Shown here: piece after piece, positions 25,711 to 35,407 of the stretch
Numbering within the stretch: position 1 is the stretch's first letter
Layout of the letters: every line of letters begins with the position of its first letter
Source: DASRBN01 sp035294305
Lineage (GTDB): Bacteria > Chloroflexota > Ktedonobacteria > Ktedonobacterales > Ktedonobacteraceae
Assembly: GCA_035294305.1 (NCBI GenBank)
Contig: DATGLD010000025.1
Coordinates: 62,001-126,000, forward strand
Length of the DNA stretch: 64,000 bases
Direction: 5' to 3'
Position numbers and translations under genes: made by a program
The notes under the pieces: model-generated
Seen by the model: only the letters and a program-made list of their open reading frames with translations
What the model was told of the DNA's origin: nothing
Database searches by the model: none

Positions 25711-26054
25711 AACTCCCCCAGATATTTGGATCGCTCTTCGCGCATTTGTCGTATAAGTTCGGTTGAGTCCTCAAATTGTTGCCCGGGATGATTCTGTTTA
25801 ATCTGGTCACGGAGTCGAAGCAGCCGTTCCACTGATTCCCGGCTAATACGATGAGGCTGCTTTTCCTCGTTCACTTCTACTTCAGGAACAGCTTGCTCCA
25901 GAATATCCTCGACATATTCGCGAATGGTAAGGTCCTTCTGCGCTGCCGCCAGTTTGATACGACGGCGTAACTCAGGGCTGATATCGATCATCAAACGGGG
26001 ACGTTTGCTGTGATGCCTGCTTTGATCATCATTATAATGGTGCTGCATCGCCAT
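25707..26054 (-). CDS. Ribbon-helix-helix antitoxin (VapB-like)
   Basis: 115 residues. A basic N-terminus leads into an RHH DNA-binding motif (L-M-I-D-I-S-P-E-L-R-R-R-I-K-L-A-A-A, then T-I-R-E-Y-V-E-D-I-L). The C-terminal half is acidic and probably wraps around the toxin. It is 30-40 residues longer than many VapB proteins, with a Gln/Glu/Arg-rich tail. An AGAGGTG site precedes the ATG. It overlaps the PIN gene by 4 nt, so the pair is translationally coupled and probably self-repressing. Confidence 0.85.
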   Translation of the reverse strand: MAMQHHYNDDQSRHHSKRPRLMIDISPELRRRIKLAAAQKDLTIREYVEDILEQAVPEVEVNEEKQPHRISRESVERLLRLRDQIKQNHPGQQFEDSTELIRQMREERSKYLGEL

Positions 26055-26350
26055 AATTTCACCTCTGTTTTTAGAAGTTACATGAGCATGTGCAAGATAA
26101 AATACATCTCACCGGTACTCATGTCCGTTATCTGCTGAGATAATTATACAGTATTGGTGACAAGTCGTCAAGACATATTTCGATATTTTCGACATGCCTA
26201 TTAGAAGGATAATTTCCCGCTAGAGAGGTTGTCAAATTCTTTTTCCGTTGATGATTCCCAGGAAGGTTCCAGGAAGAGGTGTACCCCATAGTCTCAGGAT
26301 AGCGTGCGAAGAACCTGGGCCTAACTTCTGAAGAATTGCAAAGCTATTAC

Positions 26351-27325
26351 TCAGGAGTTTTCATCCTGTGAAAACACATCGGCAGGTACCTTCTGCGGCA
26401 CAATAACCTTCAAGCTCGCGGGAAGAATGCTGAAAGCAGCGGGAGTATAACCGGCGGCTTCTCCATCGACCTGAATGGCAACCGGCTGCGGCGTTTCTAT
26501 GGTGAGAGAGGTAAAGGTCTCGTAACGAACCCAGTGGCTGCGATGTTTGCGGCCTACGACGAAATCCCAGAGGACAATCAGGCGGCCAAGCGGCCCGCGC
26601 CTGCGCACAATAACCAGATCGAGCAGACCATCGTCGCACTTCGCCTGCCAGGTAAACTTGAATGCGCCCGCGTAGAGCTGGGTATTGCCGACGAAGACTT
26701 GCAGGGCACGCATGTTCACCGTTCTTCGATCCTTATGAAAGGTAACAGGGAAGCTTTGATAGCCAGGACCCAACCAGGTGGCGGCAAGGAAATAACCAAA
26801 AATGCCCAGGCGTTTGAGCGGCTTTTTTTCAACGGCCTGCGTGATTGTGCCATCAAGACCGATGCCGACCATCATCAGAAAATAGCGCCCGTTGACGCAG
26901 CCGAGATCAATACAGCGCGTCTGCCCATGCAGCAGCACGTCGCGCGCACCGGCATCATAAAAAGGAATGCCCATTTCGCGCGCCCATACATTGACGGTGC
27001 CGGTAGGGATGACGCCCAGCGCGGTTTCGCTTCCAGCCAGGGCCTGGATGATTTCGTTGATGGTGCCGTCGCCACCCACGGCAATTACTATGTCGGCTTT
27101 CTGTTCTACAGCAGTGCGCGCCAGTTGCTCCGCATCGCCGGCCCTTTGCGTGTAACAAAGCTCGACCCTCCAGCCCTGGCTGCGTAAAAATGAGGCGGTC
27201 TCATGCAAGCGATGCGTGTGATGGACAAAGACACCCGATCCCGAATTGGGATTGGCGATCATGACAGCAAAACAATGCGATGCGTCCGAAGCGTGCGAAA
27301 TATCCCTGGTTGTATCTGTCAGCAT
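26351..27325 (-). CDS. Diacylglycerol/lipid kinase, YegS/DgkB family
   Basis: 324 residues. The N-terminal DAGK catalytic domain has the nucleotide loop V-G-G-D-G-T-I-N-E-I and the entry strand A-V-M-I-A-N-P-N-S-G-S-G. The motif G-T-V-N-V-W-A-R-E-M-G-I-P is the usual family substrate-side signature. The C-terminal beta-rich domain ends in P-V-A-I-Q-V-D-G-E. It phosphorylates diacylglycerol or a related lipid, in phospholipid recycling or regulation. GGAGAAG precedes the ATG. It follows the murF-alr gene by 23 nt on the same strand, so it belongs to the same leftward transcription unit. Confidence 0.9.
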   Translation of the reverse strand: MLTDTTRDISHASDASHCFAVMIANPNSGSGVFVHHTHRLHETASFLRSQGWRVELCYTQRAGDAEQLARTAVEQKADIVIAVGGDGTINEIIQALAGSETALGVIPTGTVNVWAREMGIPFYDAGARDVLLHGQTRCIDLGCVNGRYFLMMVGIGLDGTITQAVEKKPLKRLGIFGYFLAATWLGPGYQSFPVTFHKDRRTVNMRALQVFVGNTQLYAGAFKFTWQAKCDDGLLDLVIVRRRGPLGRLIVLWDFVVGRKHRSHWVRYETFTSLTIETPQPVAIQVDGEAAGYTPAAFSILPASLKVIVPQKVPADVFSQDENS

Positions 27326-27348
27326 ATTACTTCTCCGGCTCTACAAGA

Positions 27349-30042
27349 TCAATCTACGCGCGGCACGCGTGCCAGGATTTCCGAGACAACTTCATAATTA
27401 ATTGTACCCAATCGCTGCGCTACCTGTTCAGCGGTAAGAGTCGCCTGGCCCTGCCGTCCGATCAGCACTACCTCGTCACCTACCCGGATCTGCGGAATGT
27501 GTGAGACATCGACGATGCACTGGTCCATACAGACCCGGCCCAGCAGCGGCGCTTCCTGTCCATGAATCAGCACGGAACCCCAGTTGGCCGGTGCGCGGCG
27601 AAATCCATCGGCGTAGCCAACCGGCAGTATCGCCACCGTCGTAAGCCGATCCGTCGTAAAGGTGCAGCCGTAGCTGATGCATTCTCCTGCCGGTATGAGC
27701 TTGACCTGCCCCACCTGGGTCTTGAACGAAAGCGCGGGCCGAAAACCCTCCGGCAGGCGCACCTCCGCTGATGGGTCCAGGCCATACAGGGCGATACCCG
27801 GTCGCACCATATCAAAATGCGCCTCGGGTAAGCTCAGGATTGCCGCGCTGTTGGCGGCATGGATGAGCGGCGGGCGTATACCTTTTCTCTCCAATACTTC
27901 CAATACGTGCCGGAACCGATTCAGTTGCAGGCGCGCATGAGCTAAATCGGCACTATCGGCCATCGCGAAATGCGTAAAGATGCCTTCCAGAACAAGTCCG
28001 GGCAAACGCTCAACCTCCTGCGCCAGTTGTAATACGTTTTCGGGTTCCTCGGCGCGTATCCCCAATCGTCCCATACCGCTATCCACTTTGATGTGGACGT
28101 TGACGGATTTTTTCAAGGCCTGCGCAGCACGCGAGAGCGCCTGAGCCGCTTCCACCGAATACAGTGTGATCGACAATTCCAGGCGCACAGCCTCGCGCAT
28201 TTGCCAGTGAGGAACATAGCCAAAAACAAGCATGGGCGCATTGATGCCGGCTTCGCGCAAAGGCGTGGCCTCGCTTACCGTCGCCACTCCGATCATGCTG
28301 GCGCCATTGTGCAAAACTGTACGCGCCACCTTCAGCGCCCCATGCCCGTAGGCATCAGCTTTCAGACTGGCAAGGATGCGGACTCGCGGCCCGACCAGCG
28401 CCTGAATGCGCTGCGTATTGTTCGCGATGGCGCTCAGATCAATTTCTACCCAGGTGGGCCGTTCGGGGCGCATAACCACAATCTGCTTCCAACCCGGCGT
28501 CTGGCGCACCAGCTGTTCGGGTGCCTGCTCAGGTTGGACCATGAGCATTTCTGTTACTCGCTCCATGCGCGTTTCCTCGGAACCCTTGATGAGGATGCTG
28601 GATGCGTAAGATTGGCCCTCAACAGCAGGTTGGGCTGGTGATTCAGGAGATGGAAATTCTTGATTCGAGAGGGCGTGGGCCGATAAATCGGCTATGGGCA
28701 CGATCAATCGGCCCCTATGGGATTCTGCGATGAAATGCCGCGCTACTTTTGCAGCGTCCTCGTGAGTTGAGGTGATGATGATGCGGTCTGGGGCGAGGCC
28801 GGCCTGCTGCGCGGATTCGGAAACGACTGTCGCCCACTCGCCGCGCAAAATCAGGTAGTCGACGCACGCGGCGGCTTTCTGCCCGGCCTGGCGATGGGCC
28901 TCTTCTTCGTAGTCGCCCAGGCGTAACATATCGCCAAGCACTGCAATGCGGCAACCCGAAGGAAGCGTTCGTAGTGTTTCCAGCCCGGCAAGCACCGACG
29001 CGGGCGTGGCATTGTGCGTATCATCGAGCAGCGTCGAACCCTGTATGCCGGGTACAGGATTGAGCCTCCCCGGCAGCGGGTACACATTCGCCAGGGCATA
29101 GGCTATGTCATCCTGATTCAAGCCACAATAGCTACCGACGGTAGAAGCAGCAAGCATGGTGGAGATATGATGCGCGCCCAGCAGGTGCGAAGAAAGACGT
29201 ACTGGAGCATCAAAACGGGTGCCCTGCCACGTCAATTTCACGTTTTGTGCTGCCAGGGGCATAAAAGGTATGATAGGAGCAACAATGGACCCGGCACGTG
29301 AATTTATCCTGCCGTTTGAGATGATATCACGGATGCGTGCATCATCGATATTGACGATGGCAGCACCTTCCTGGGGAAGATGGGTGAGAAGTGAAGATAA
29401 CTCTTCCGCCAATCGATCAAGGCTACCGAAATATTGGAGATGCGCCGGGCTGATATTAGTCAGGACTCCAACCTGGGGCTGCACGATACGACACAGGTCC
29501 CGAATTTCACCCGGATGATCGCAGCTCATCTCCAGCACGGCATACTCGTGGCGCTCTTCGAGACGACCGAGTGAGAGCGGCAATCCTAGAAGATCATTGT
29601 AGTTCTGCCAGCTGCGAAATGTGGCAAAGTTACTGGCCAGGACAGTCGCAATAGCTTCTTTTGTGCTGGTCTTGCCGGTACTGCCGGTGATGGCAATAAC
29701 TGTCGGGTGCCAGCGCTGCAAGATGAAGCGGGCATACTGTTGTAAGGCGATGCGCGTATCGTCTACGACGATGACAGCAATGCCTGCCTGTTGTATCGCC
29801 GACTGCGCCTCCTGGGAAAGCGCGTTCACATAGCGCGCCTCTAGCAGCAGGCCTGCCGCGCCACGCTTCACAGCATCGTCCAGGTAATCATGGCCGTCGC
29901 CGCGTTCGCCGCGCACGGCTACAAAGAGTTCACCAGGAATCAGTTGCCTGGTATCGTGGTTAAAAGCATCGAAGCGTTGCTGTTTTCCCGCAAAGCGCAG
30001 CACCCCTTGCGTTGCGTTGAGCACGTGATCAAGGAATATCAT
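27349..30042 (-). CDS. Bifunctional MurF ligase / alanine racemase
   Basis: 897 residues joining two consecutive steps in D-Ala use. Residues ~1-480 are a Mur ligase: N-terminal F-A-G-K-Q-Q-R-F-D, P-loop T-G-S-T-G-K-T-S, and a C-terminal L-D-D-T-H-N-A-T-P-A domain, adding D-Ala-D-Ala to UDP-MurNAc-tripeptide. After a Pro/Ser linker, residues ~525-897 are a PLP alanine racemase: catalytic Lys in A-S-L-K-A-D-A-Y-G-H-G, Tyr in I-S-Y-G-C-T-F, and C-M-D-Q-C. The frame could begin at 30180, but the ATG at 30042 with AGGTGGAG upstream starts at the MurF N-terminus. This fusion is known from Bacteroidetes. Confidence 0.93.
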   Translation of the reverse strand: MIFLDHVLNATQGVLRFAGKQQRFDAFNHDTRQLIPGELFVAVRGERGDGHDYLDDAVKRGAAGLLLEARYVNALSQEAQSAIQQAGIAVIVVDDTRIALQQYARFILQRWHPTVIAITGSTGKTSTKEAIATVLASNFATFRSWQNYNDLLGLPLSLGRLEERHEYAVLEMSCDHPGEIRDLCRIVQPQVGVLTNISPAHLQYFGSLDRLAEELSSLLTHLPQEGAAIVNIDDARIRDIISNGRINSRAGSIVAPIIPFMPLAAQNVKLTWQGTRFDAPVRLSSHLLGAHHISTMLAASTVGSYCGLNQDDIAYALANVYPLPGRLNPVPGIQGSTLLDDTHNATPASVLAGLETLRTLPSGCRIAVLGDMLRLGDYEEEAHRQAGQKAAACVDYLILRGEWATVVSESAQQAGLAPDRIIITSTHEDAAKVARHFIAESHRGRLIVPIADLSAHALSNQEFPSPESPAQPAVEGQSYASSILIKGSEETRMERVTEMLMVQPEQAPEQLVRQTPGWKQIVVMRPERPTWVEIDLSAIANNTQRIQALVGPRVRILASLKADAYGHGALKVARTVLHNGASMIGVATVSEATPLREAGINAPMLVFGYVPHWQMREAVRLELSITLYSVEAAQALSRAAQALKKSVNVHIKVDSGMGRLGIRAEEPENVLQLAQEVERLPGLVLEGIFTHFAMADSADLAHARLQLNRFRHVLEVLERKGIRPPLIHAANSAAILSLPEAHFDMVRPGIALYGLDPSAEVRLPEGFRPALSFKTQVGQVKLIPAGECISYGCTFTTDRLTTVAILPVGYADGFRRAPANWGSVLIHGQEAPLLGRVCMDQCIVDVSHIPQIRVGDEVVLIGRQGQATLTAEQVAQRLGTINYEVVSEILARVPRVD

Positions 30043-30194
30043 TGGTGCATCTCCACCTGACCTTTTCGGGTGTGGTAGTATACTTTCCCCTATGAGAGGT
30101 AGCAGGAACTCAACCCTCGCCCAAACCCGTTTGAGATTACAATAGCACGCGATTTCTCTTGCAGTAGCGGTCCTTCCCACTACTCTCTCTACTA

Positions 30195-30245
30195 AAAAAC
30201 GAGGAGGGCCGCTGATCTGTTACATCAGCAGCCCTCCTCGTTTTT
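30195..30245. terminator. Bidirectional rho-independent terminator
   Basis: AAAAACGAGGAGGGC (from 30195) pairs with GCCCTCCTCGTTTTT (to 30245), and CTGAT/ATCAG extend the stem inward. T-runs are present in both orientations. It separates the murF-alr unit from the decayed secreted-protein gene. Confidence 0.85.
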
Positions 30246-30271
30246 AGCGAAAGGAGCAACTCAAGGAGGAG

Positions 30272-30317
30272 GAATTTCAATCCCAATCGGGAGATGGGGA
30301 AAAGGCCTTGCTCCTGC
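30272..30317 (+). repeat. Dispersed element, copy A (CRISPR-repeat-like 5' end)
   Basis: A 46-nt segment beginning GAATTTCAATCCC with 38 of 46 positions identical, without gaps, to the copy at 47288-47333. Weaker similarity continues for about 60 nt. Isolated single unit, not an array. Confidence 0.6.
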
Positions 30318-30377
30318 CGCAGCCGTACAAGACAATTCTACCCCACACCCGAAAAGGGCAAGTGCAAATACACTAAG

Positions 30378-32044
30378 CTATGCCTGTATTTCCATTACGC
30401 GAGTTCCCCAGTTCGTATGCGTATATCCCGGCCCTGGAATGTACTCGGTTGCCATCCAGATGGTCTTGCCATTGTTCGATGGATCAATAACGGCCGCTGA
30501 ATAGTCGCCCCAGCGACACAGACCGCCAAATTTCGGCAAGCAGGCATACTCACGCACGCGGTAAACTCCGGCAGCTGCAACCTGCACAGCTCCAAATCCG
30601 GTCTTGCCTGACGGCATGACGGTATATACCGCGCTGGGATATACCTGCGCTGCTGATAGACTCATCGTCATGACAACTGTGCCATCGGGGCTGGCCTGAA
30701 TTACCGGGTACATCAGGTAAGTGCCCAGCATGTCTACGTATCCCTGATTGGTTACATTAGCGCCGCCGATGACATTCCCTTTCAAATGGGGCGAGATTTC
30801 AAACCAGGCTGCCGCCGAGCGAATCTGCGTATCACCAGGGATAGTAATGGCCGTGGTCAGGGAAGACCATAGCTGCCCGTTGATGAACTGAACCTGCTGC
30901 ATACGATCATCATCGGTATTGATCAGTTCATTATGCGGGCTTTGTGCACTCGGTGGCAGTCCATAGGTCTCCGAGGTAATCACTACACTGCTGAGATTCG
31001 GCACGCCGCCTTTCCCTACCCTATCGCGACCGGTCATGGCCCAGACGCCGAGACGATTATCGAACGTTCCATTGGGATCAAGTGAGTTCAAGAAGTATTC
31101 GGCGTTGACATCGCCATGATTGATGGCGGGCTGCACCGAAGCCGCAATAGTACCACCGATGTTCAGGTTGCCGAAATGCACATAGTTGACCTTCGTATTG
31201 TGTACCAGAGCCGCTTTATCGAGCACGTAAATCTGCGCGCCGTTGAACTGCGGCCCAAGAATAGAAAATTCGTTGGTACTCACATAGAAATTGAACTGGT
31301 CAAGCCCGAAGAGCGGCTGATCACCAAAGCAAGGACAACCTGGGTCGCGATTGTCGGTTGTATCGATTTTATAGACCACCGCCGCTTTGAGTGGATTGTC
31401 ATTCGTACTGACCTCGATATCGAAATGCGAATGCTAGTTTTTCGGGTCAATGGTAAGAATGGTGCTAAACCATGCCTGCGTCGCGGGATCAAAATAGCAG
31501 CGCGGGTCGCTGGTGAACTCAGATGGCGACTCGCCGAAGAAGCTGTTCATACTGATCAGCCCGGAAGCAAGCGTACCATTGCGGTGGTAAAGCGCGAAAA
31601 CGGAATTGACTTCTTCCAGCACATAATCACCGTTGACACAGAGGCCCTGGTCAGGCGGTTCAACAGTGCTGCCATTCACATTGAAGCTGTCAACGCCGCT
31701 CAACCCATTGAAATTCTGCAACAACGAATGTCCATTTCCTGACGGTGATGCCGGCGCTTCCGGCAGGCCATTCGCGCTACTTGTGCCACCTTTACGGGTA
31801 GGGCGATCGACCTGGATCGTAGAAAAATCGGTATCAGAAGACGCGGAAGAGCCTTTCGCGTTAGTTAAGTCGGCCCGGACTACCGCGCTCACTGCTCCTG
31901 GCTGACCGAGTACGGATTGCCGGCTGCATGAGCCAGGGTCGATGAACTATGGAAAAAACCCGTCACCGCAAATCCGCTGGCGATAGCCAGGATAGTGACG
32001 AACGAGAGAACAATGCTCATCTTTGAGCGAGAAGAGATGCACAT
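30378..32044 (-). pseudogene. Secreted protein gene broken by a frameshift and a nonsense codon
   Basis: A start at 32044 gives a good signal peptide (S-I-V-L-S-F-V-T-I-L-A-I-A-S-G-F) but stops at 31889. The mature sequence continues in another frame from about 31892 (S-A-V-V-R-A-D-L-T), then meets an in-frame TAG at 31434-31436. The same frame continues unbroken to 30378. The parts together would give a ~550-residue exoprotein with D-P-R-C-Y-F-D-P-A-T-Q-A-W and Y-T-H-T-N-W-G-T motifs, resembling large secreted Ktedonobacteria proteins of unknown function. Two separate lesions argue for decay rather than one sequencing error. Confidence 0.8.
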
Positions 32045-32419
32045 GTGACCATCTCACTTTCAAAAAACTCAACTACAGAAATGCATCCAAATAAAAGTAT
32101 TTGTGGGTATCAATTGCAATTATGGAAGGAAATGACAGGATACGAAAGGGCAAAGTGGTTAAGAAACGGTTAAGGGCTGGTTGCAATTCTGTACAAAACG
32201 CAGAAAATGAACCTCACTCGTCTTTTAAGAGAACGAAAAAGTCTTTTATGATGAAAATAAGCTATATATAAATTTACACAGGAATTAATTATGCAAGAAG
32301 CTTGATCAAAAAGGCAAAAGGGGGATGTTTTTTGGCGATTTTTATTGTATAGTATACTTATGAGGTTCGATCTGCAACCTCGTAGGGGGAAATATTTCTT
32401 CAAGGAGGAAGGAAGAAAC
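32045..32419. other. Intergenic stretch, AT-rich, with a possible -10 box
   Basis: 375 nt between divergent genes. A TATACT at 32353-32358 lies about 62 nt before the small secreted-protein gene, but its -35 region (TTTTGG) is poor. No RNA gene or repeat is seen. Confidence 0.4.
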
Positions 32420-32845
32420 ATGGTCCAAAAACGATTTCTGCTTACCGTCGTCCTTAGTACGCTGCTAGCCGTGCTCTCCATGGGTTTTATGACGCTCACA
32501 GCGAGCGCGCAGGCAGTAGCATCTCCGGCACATAGTGTCACATTCAAAGTTGGCACCACGCCGTTATCCGGCACGCCGAATTCGAACATCAAGGACAACA
32601 AGAAAGGGAAACCTGTCTTCAAGCCGAAGAAGCTCTCCTGCACCCAGATTCAGGGCCAGGCCTGCAACACCATCACCAACACGACCAATGAGAATGTAGA
32701 TGTCTACTTGAATGGCACCTACTTCTTCAGCCAGATCCCAGGTCAGGTCAACTACATTTACTATGGGGGAGCTGGAACCTACGTTTACACCATACCCAAC
32801 CAGAATCACAAGACGAAACTGACGGTTACTGTTACAATGGGTTGA
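32420..32845 (+). CDS. Small secreted protein, hypothetical
   Basis: 141 residues from the ATG at 32420, which follows CAAGGAGGAAGG. A signal peptide (~1-33, L-L-T-V-V-L-S-T-L-L-A-V-L-S, cut after A-S-A-Q-A) precedes a Lys-rich spacer and a C-terminal beta-rich domain with two Cys (S-C-T-Q-I-Q-G-Q-A-C) and Tyr-rich strands (Y-I-Y-Y-G-G-A-G-T-Y-V-Y). The two cysteines may form a disulfide. The fold looks like a small Ig/beta-sandwich-type surface protein. No family is recognised. Confidence 0.7.
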   Translation: MVQKRFLLTVVLSTLLAVLSMGFMTLTASAQAVASPAHSVTFKVGTTPLSGTPNSNIKDNKKGKPVFKPKKLSCTQIQGQACNTITNTTNENVDVYLNGTYFFSQIPGQVNYIYYGGAGTYVYTIPNQNHKTKLTVTVTMG

Positions 32846-32877
32846 TCTGGTAACCTCTTAGCAGAACCGAAAAAATC

Positions 32878-32914
32878 AAAAGCGCTTGAGAGGGGGAATC
32901 TCTCAAGCGCTTTT
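32878..32914. terminator. Terminator hairpin, 15-bp perfect stem
   Basis: AAAAGCGCTTGAGAG (32878-32892) pairs exactly with CTCTCAAGCGCTTTT (32900-32914). It serves the small secreted-protein gene and, in reverse, the convergent cfa gene. Confidence 0.85.
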
Positions 32915-32947
32915 CTATCTGAAAGAGGCTACCCACCGGGCGCTCTT

Positions 32948-34249
32948 TCAGGCATACCAATCGCCGCGCGTCAGAGGCAATCGGCTATCACCATGGTCAG
33001 CTTTAGCCAGCAGCGTCTGATAAATGTTCGTCCGTCCAGTTTTGAAAGCATGGATCGATGCGGCCATGTATAGCCGCCAGATACGATAGGTGACCTCGTT
33101 GGTAGAGCGGCGTGCCTTCTCGGCATGAGCCTCTAACCGCTTGACCCAATGGCGCAACGTAAGCGCATAATGCTCGCGCAGGCTTTCAACGTCGCGTACC
33201 TCGAAGCCGCTTGCCTCGGCTATGCGCAATGTCGTACTGATCGGCACCAGTTCACCATCTGGAAACACATATTTCTGGTTAAAGGATGATTCCTGCAAAG
33301 CGGTTGCGGTCATCACACTGGCTATTCCATGGTTAAGGAAGACTCCGCCCGGTCGCAAAAGCTGCCACGCCTGTTTAAAATACGTGGGCAGCAGGGCCTC
33401 GCCCACATGTTCAAACATACCCACGCTCACAATTTTCTCATAGGCGTATTCCTCGTTCATATCGCGATAATCGCGCAGCTCCACGCGGCAGCGGTCCGTC
33501 AAACCCGCCTGCCGGATGCGTTGCTGCACCTGGTCTACCTGCGTCTGGCTCAAGGTAATGCCATAGGCGTCGACTCCATAATGTTGCGCGGCATAGATCA
33601 CCAATCCACCCCAACCGCAGCCGATATCCAGCAGGCGCTCTCCCGGGCGCAAGCGCAACTTGCGACAAATATACTCGAGCTTGCGCTGCTGGGCCGTATC
33701 CAGGTCGTCATCGGGACTAGCAAAGTAGGCGCAGGAGTAGACCATGCGCTGATCCAGCCAGAGCGCATAGAAATCATTGGAACGATTGTAGTGATAGGAG
33801 ATGGCCTGCTTATCGCGCTCTTTCGAGTGCAGCGCGCCCCGCAATCTAGCGCCTGTATCGCCAGGGCGAGATTGGCCTGTGCGAGGCAAGCTCAACAACC
33901 GTTTCCCATAGCGGACCTGTGCCATCTTTCCCCAACGCTCATCCATGATCTGATCCGCTACCGGAAACACGGCTTCGATATCCCCCTCGATATCAAAGTC
34001 ATTGTAAATATACGCCTCGCCCAGATTCAGTTCGCTGGGTGGCAGGAACATCTTCCGCAGCGCTCCCGGATGCTGGAGTACCAGTGTGAAACGCGCCGGC
34101 TCCGCTGCTTCCGGCTTTGATTGCCAGATCGTTCCTTCCCACAACCGCACAGCAAATGGGGGCACATCAGCAGCGCCGAAAAAATCTTGTAACAATGATA
34201 GAGTTATTTGAACAGACGGATCGGTAGTTTTTGTGGTTTGCGAAGCCAT
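32948..34249 (-). CDS. cfa: Cyclopropane-fatty-acyl-phospholipid synthase
   Basis: 433 residues, SAM-dependent. The methyltransferase core holds the SAM loop L-D-I-G-C-G-W-G-G-L, Y-S-C-A-Y-F before it, and the family motif M-F-E-H-V-G. The N-terminal ~130 residues are the membrane-contact domain. It transfers a methylene group from SAM to cis double bonds of phospholipid acyl chains in the inner leaflet. GAAAGGAG precedes the ATG. dprA lies 15 nt upstream on the same strand, so the two are probably co-transcribed. Mycolic-acid-type synthases share the core, so the exact product (cyclopropane or methyl branch) is unproven. Confidence 0.9.
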   Translation of the reverse strand: MASQTTKTTDPSVQITLSLLQDFFGAADVPPFAVRLWEGTIWQSKPEAAEPARFTLVLQHPGALRKMFLPPSELNLGEAYIYNDFDIEGDIEAVFPVADQIMDERWGKMAQVRYGKRLLSLPRTGQSRPGDTGARLRGALHSKERDKQAISYHYNRSNDFYALWLDQRMVYSCAYFASPDDDLDTAQQRKLEYICRKLRLRPGERLLDIGCGWGGLVIYAAQHYGVDAYGITLSQTQVDQVQQRIRQAGLTDRCRVELRDYRDMNEEYAYEKIVSVGMFEHVGEALLPTYFKQAWQLLRPGGVFLNHGIASVMTATALQESSFNQKYVFPDGELVPISTTLRIAEASGFEVRDVESLREHYALTLRHWVKRLEAHAEKARRSTNEVTYRIWRLYMAASIHAFKTGRTNIYQTLLAKADHGDSRLPLTRGDWYA

Positions 34250-34264
34250 GGGTTTTTGCTCCTT

Positions 34265-35407
34265 TCATCTCGCCAGCACAAACTGCATCCCTCCCACCTG
34301 CTTCACCATCCCTTTCAATTCCATCATCATCAATGTTGAGGCAACAACAGTTGTTGCTAATCCTGACTCGCGAATCAGATCGTCCACGTGACGCGGCTCG
34401 TGGCCGATCAAATCGAGAAGCACACGCTCTTCGGCATTCTCTGGCAGCGCAGCCTGCATCTCGATATGTTGCGGGATCATGAAGAGGTTGAGGGCTTCCA
34501 GAATGTCCTTCACATCCATCACCGGGCGTGCACCATCCTGGATCAGGCGGTTGACGCCCTTGCTCCTGCTGGAGAGAATGCTGCCGGGGACGGCGAAGAC
34601 TTCGCGCCCCTGCTTCAGAGCAAAGTTGGCGGTGATGAGCGCGCCGCTTTTTTCGGGCGCTTCGATGACCAGCACGCCAAGCGAAAGCCCAGAGATAATG
34701 CGGTTGCGAGCAGGAAAATTGCCGCTTTCGGGCTGAACTCCCAGCGGATATTCCGTAATCAACGCGCCCTGGCCTGATTCTACGATACGCCGCGCCAGGC
34801 CACGATTGATGGGTGGATAGATTGTGTCGAGGCCATTCGCCAGCACCGCTATCGTGCGACCACCGGCATCCAAAGCAGCCGTGTGAGCGATGGTGTCGAT
34901 GCCCAGAGCTAAGCCACTTACCACGGTGACCTGGCCTTTTACCAGGTCGGTCACCATGTGTTCGGTCACCTGCCGGCCATAGGTAGTCGAATTGCGCGTG
35001 CCAACCACAGCCAGGGCAAACTGGTCGGCCTCTATGAAGGCGCCATAAATATAGAGCACAGGAGGAGGAGCCTCGACCTCTTTCAGCAGAGCCGGATATG
35101 TTTTGTCTTTCCATGTCATTACTCGAATATGTAATTTGTCCAGGCGCTCAAGCTCTCGCTCTGGTATGATGGCGGCACGCTGCTTCAGGAAACGTTCGAT
35201 GATCTTCGGCTCCAGGCCGGCCTGCGCCAGTTCTTTGCTACCGGCATGCCATGCCGCGGCGACATCATCGTGAAAGAAATCGAGCAGTAACTTGAAACGG
35301 ACGGGGCCTATGCCGAGTACGCGGTTGAAAGCAATCCAGTAGGCCAGTTCATCTAATGACAGCGCGTCAGAGGGATAGTAGTGCGAGGGTGAATCAGACA
35401 CTTCCAT
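34265..35407 (-). CDS. dprA: DNA processing protein DprA
   Basis: 380 residues with the usual three parts: an N-terminal helical region (~1-75), a Rossmann-like DNA-processing domain (~90-295: V-V-G-T-R-N-S-T-T-Y-G, V-S-G-L-A-L-G-I-D, E-Y-P-L-G, F-P-A-R-N-R-I-I-S-G) and a C-terminal winged helix (~320-380). It loads RecA onto incoming single-stranded DNA in natural transformation. No com genes are adjacent. The start lacks a strong ribosome binding site but fits the family N-terminus. A cfa gene follows in the same unit. Confidence 0.93.
   Translation of the reverse strand: MEVSDSPSHYYPSDALSLDELAYWIAFNRVLGIGPVRFKLLLDFFHDDVAAAWHAGSKELAQAGLEPKIIERFLKQRAAIIPERELERLDKLHIRVMTWKDKTYPALLKEVEAPPPVLYIYGAFIEADQFALAVVGTRNSTTYGRQVTEHMVTDLVKGQVTVVSGLALGIDTIAHTAALDAGGRTIAVLANGLDTIYPPINRGLARRIVESGQGALITEYPLGVQPESGNFPARNRIISGLSLGVLVIEAPEKSGALITANFALKQGREVFAVPGSILSSRSKGVNRLIQDGARPVMDVKDILEALNLFMIPQHIEMQAALPENAEERVLLDLIGHEPRHVDDLIRESGLATTVVASTLMMMELKGMVKQVGGMQFVLAR

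Noticed and set aside
26534..27187. 217-residue frame antisense to the YegS-type lipid kinase
   Set aside because: The kinase has its nucleotide loop and a ribosome binding site; this frame has neither.
30272..30317. CRISPR array
   Set aside because: The CRISPR-like element is solitary here and at 47288; there is no series of repeats and spacers and no cas gene.
31116..31742. 208-residue frame antisense to the broken secreted-protein gene
   Set aside because: Could be taken as the real gene because the sense strand is interrupted, but the sense frames keep clear exoprotein sequence and a signal peptide.
33329..34120. 263-residue frame antisense to cfa
   Set aside because: cfa has clear SAM-binding motifs and a good start; this frame does not.
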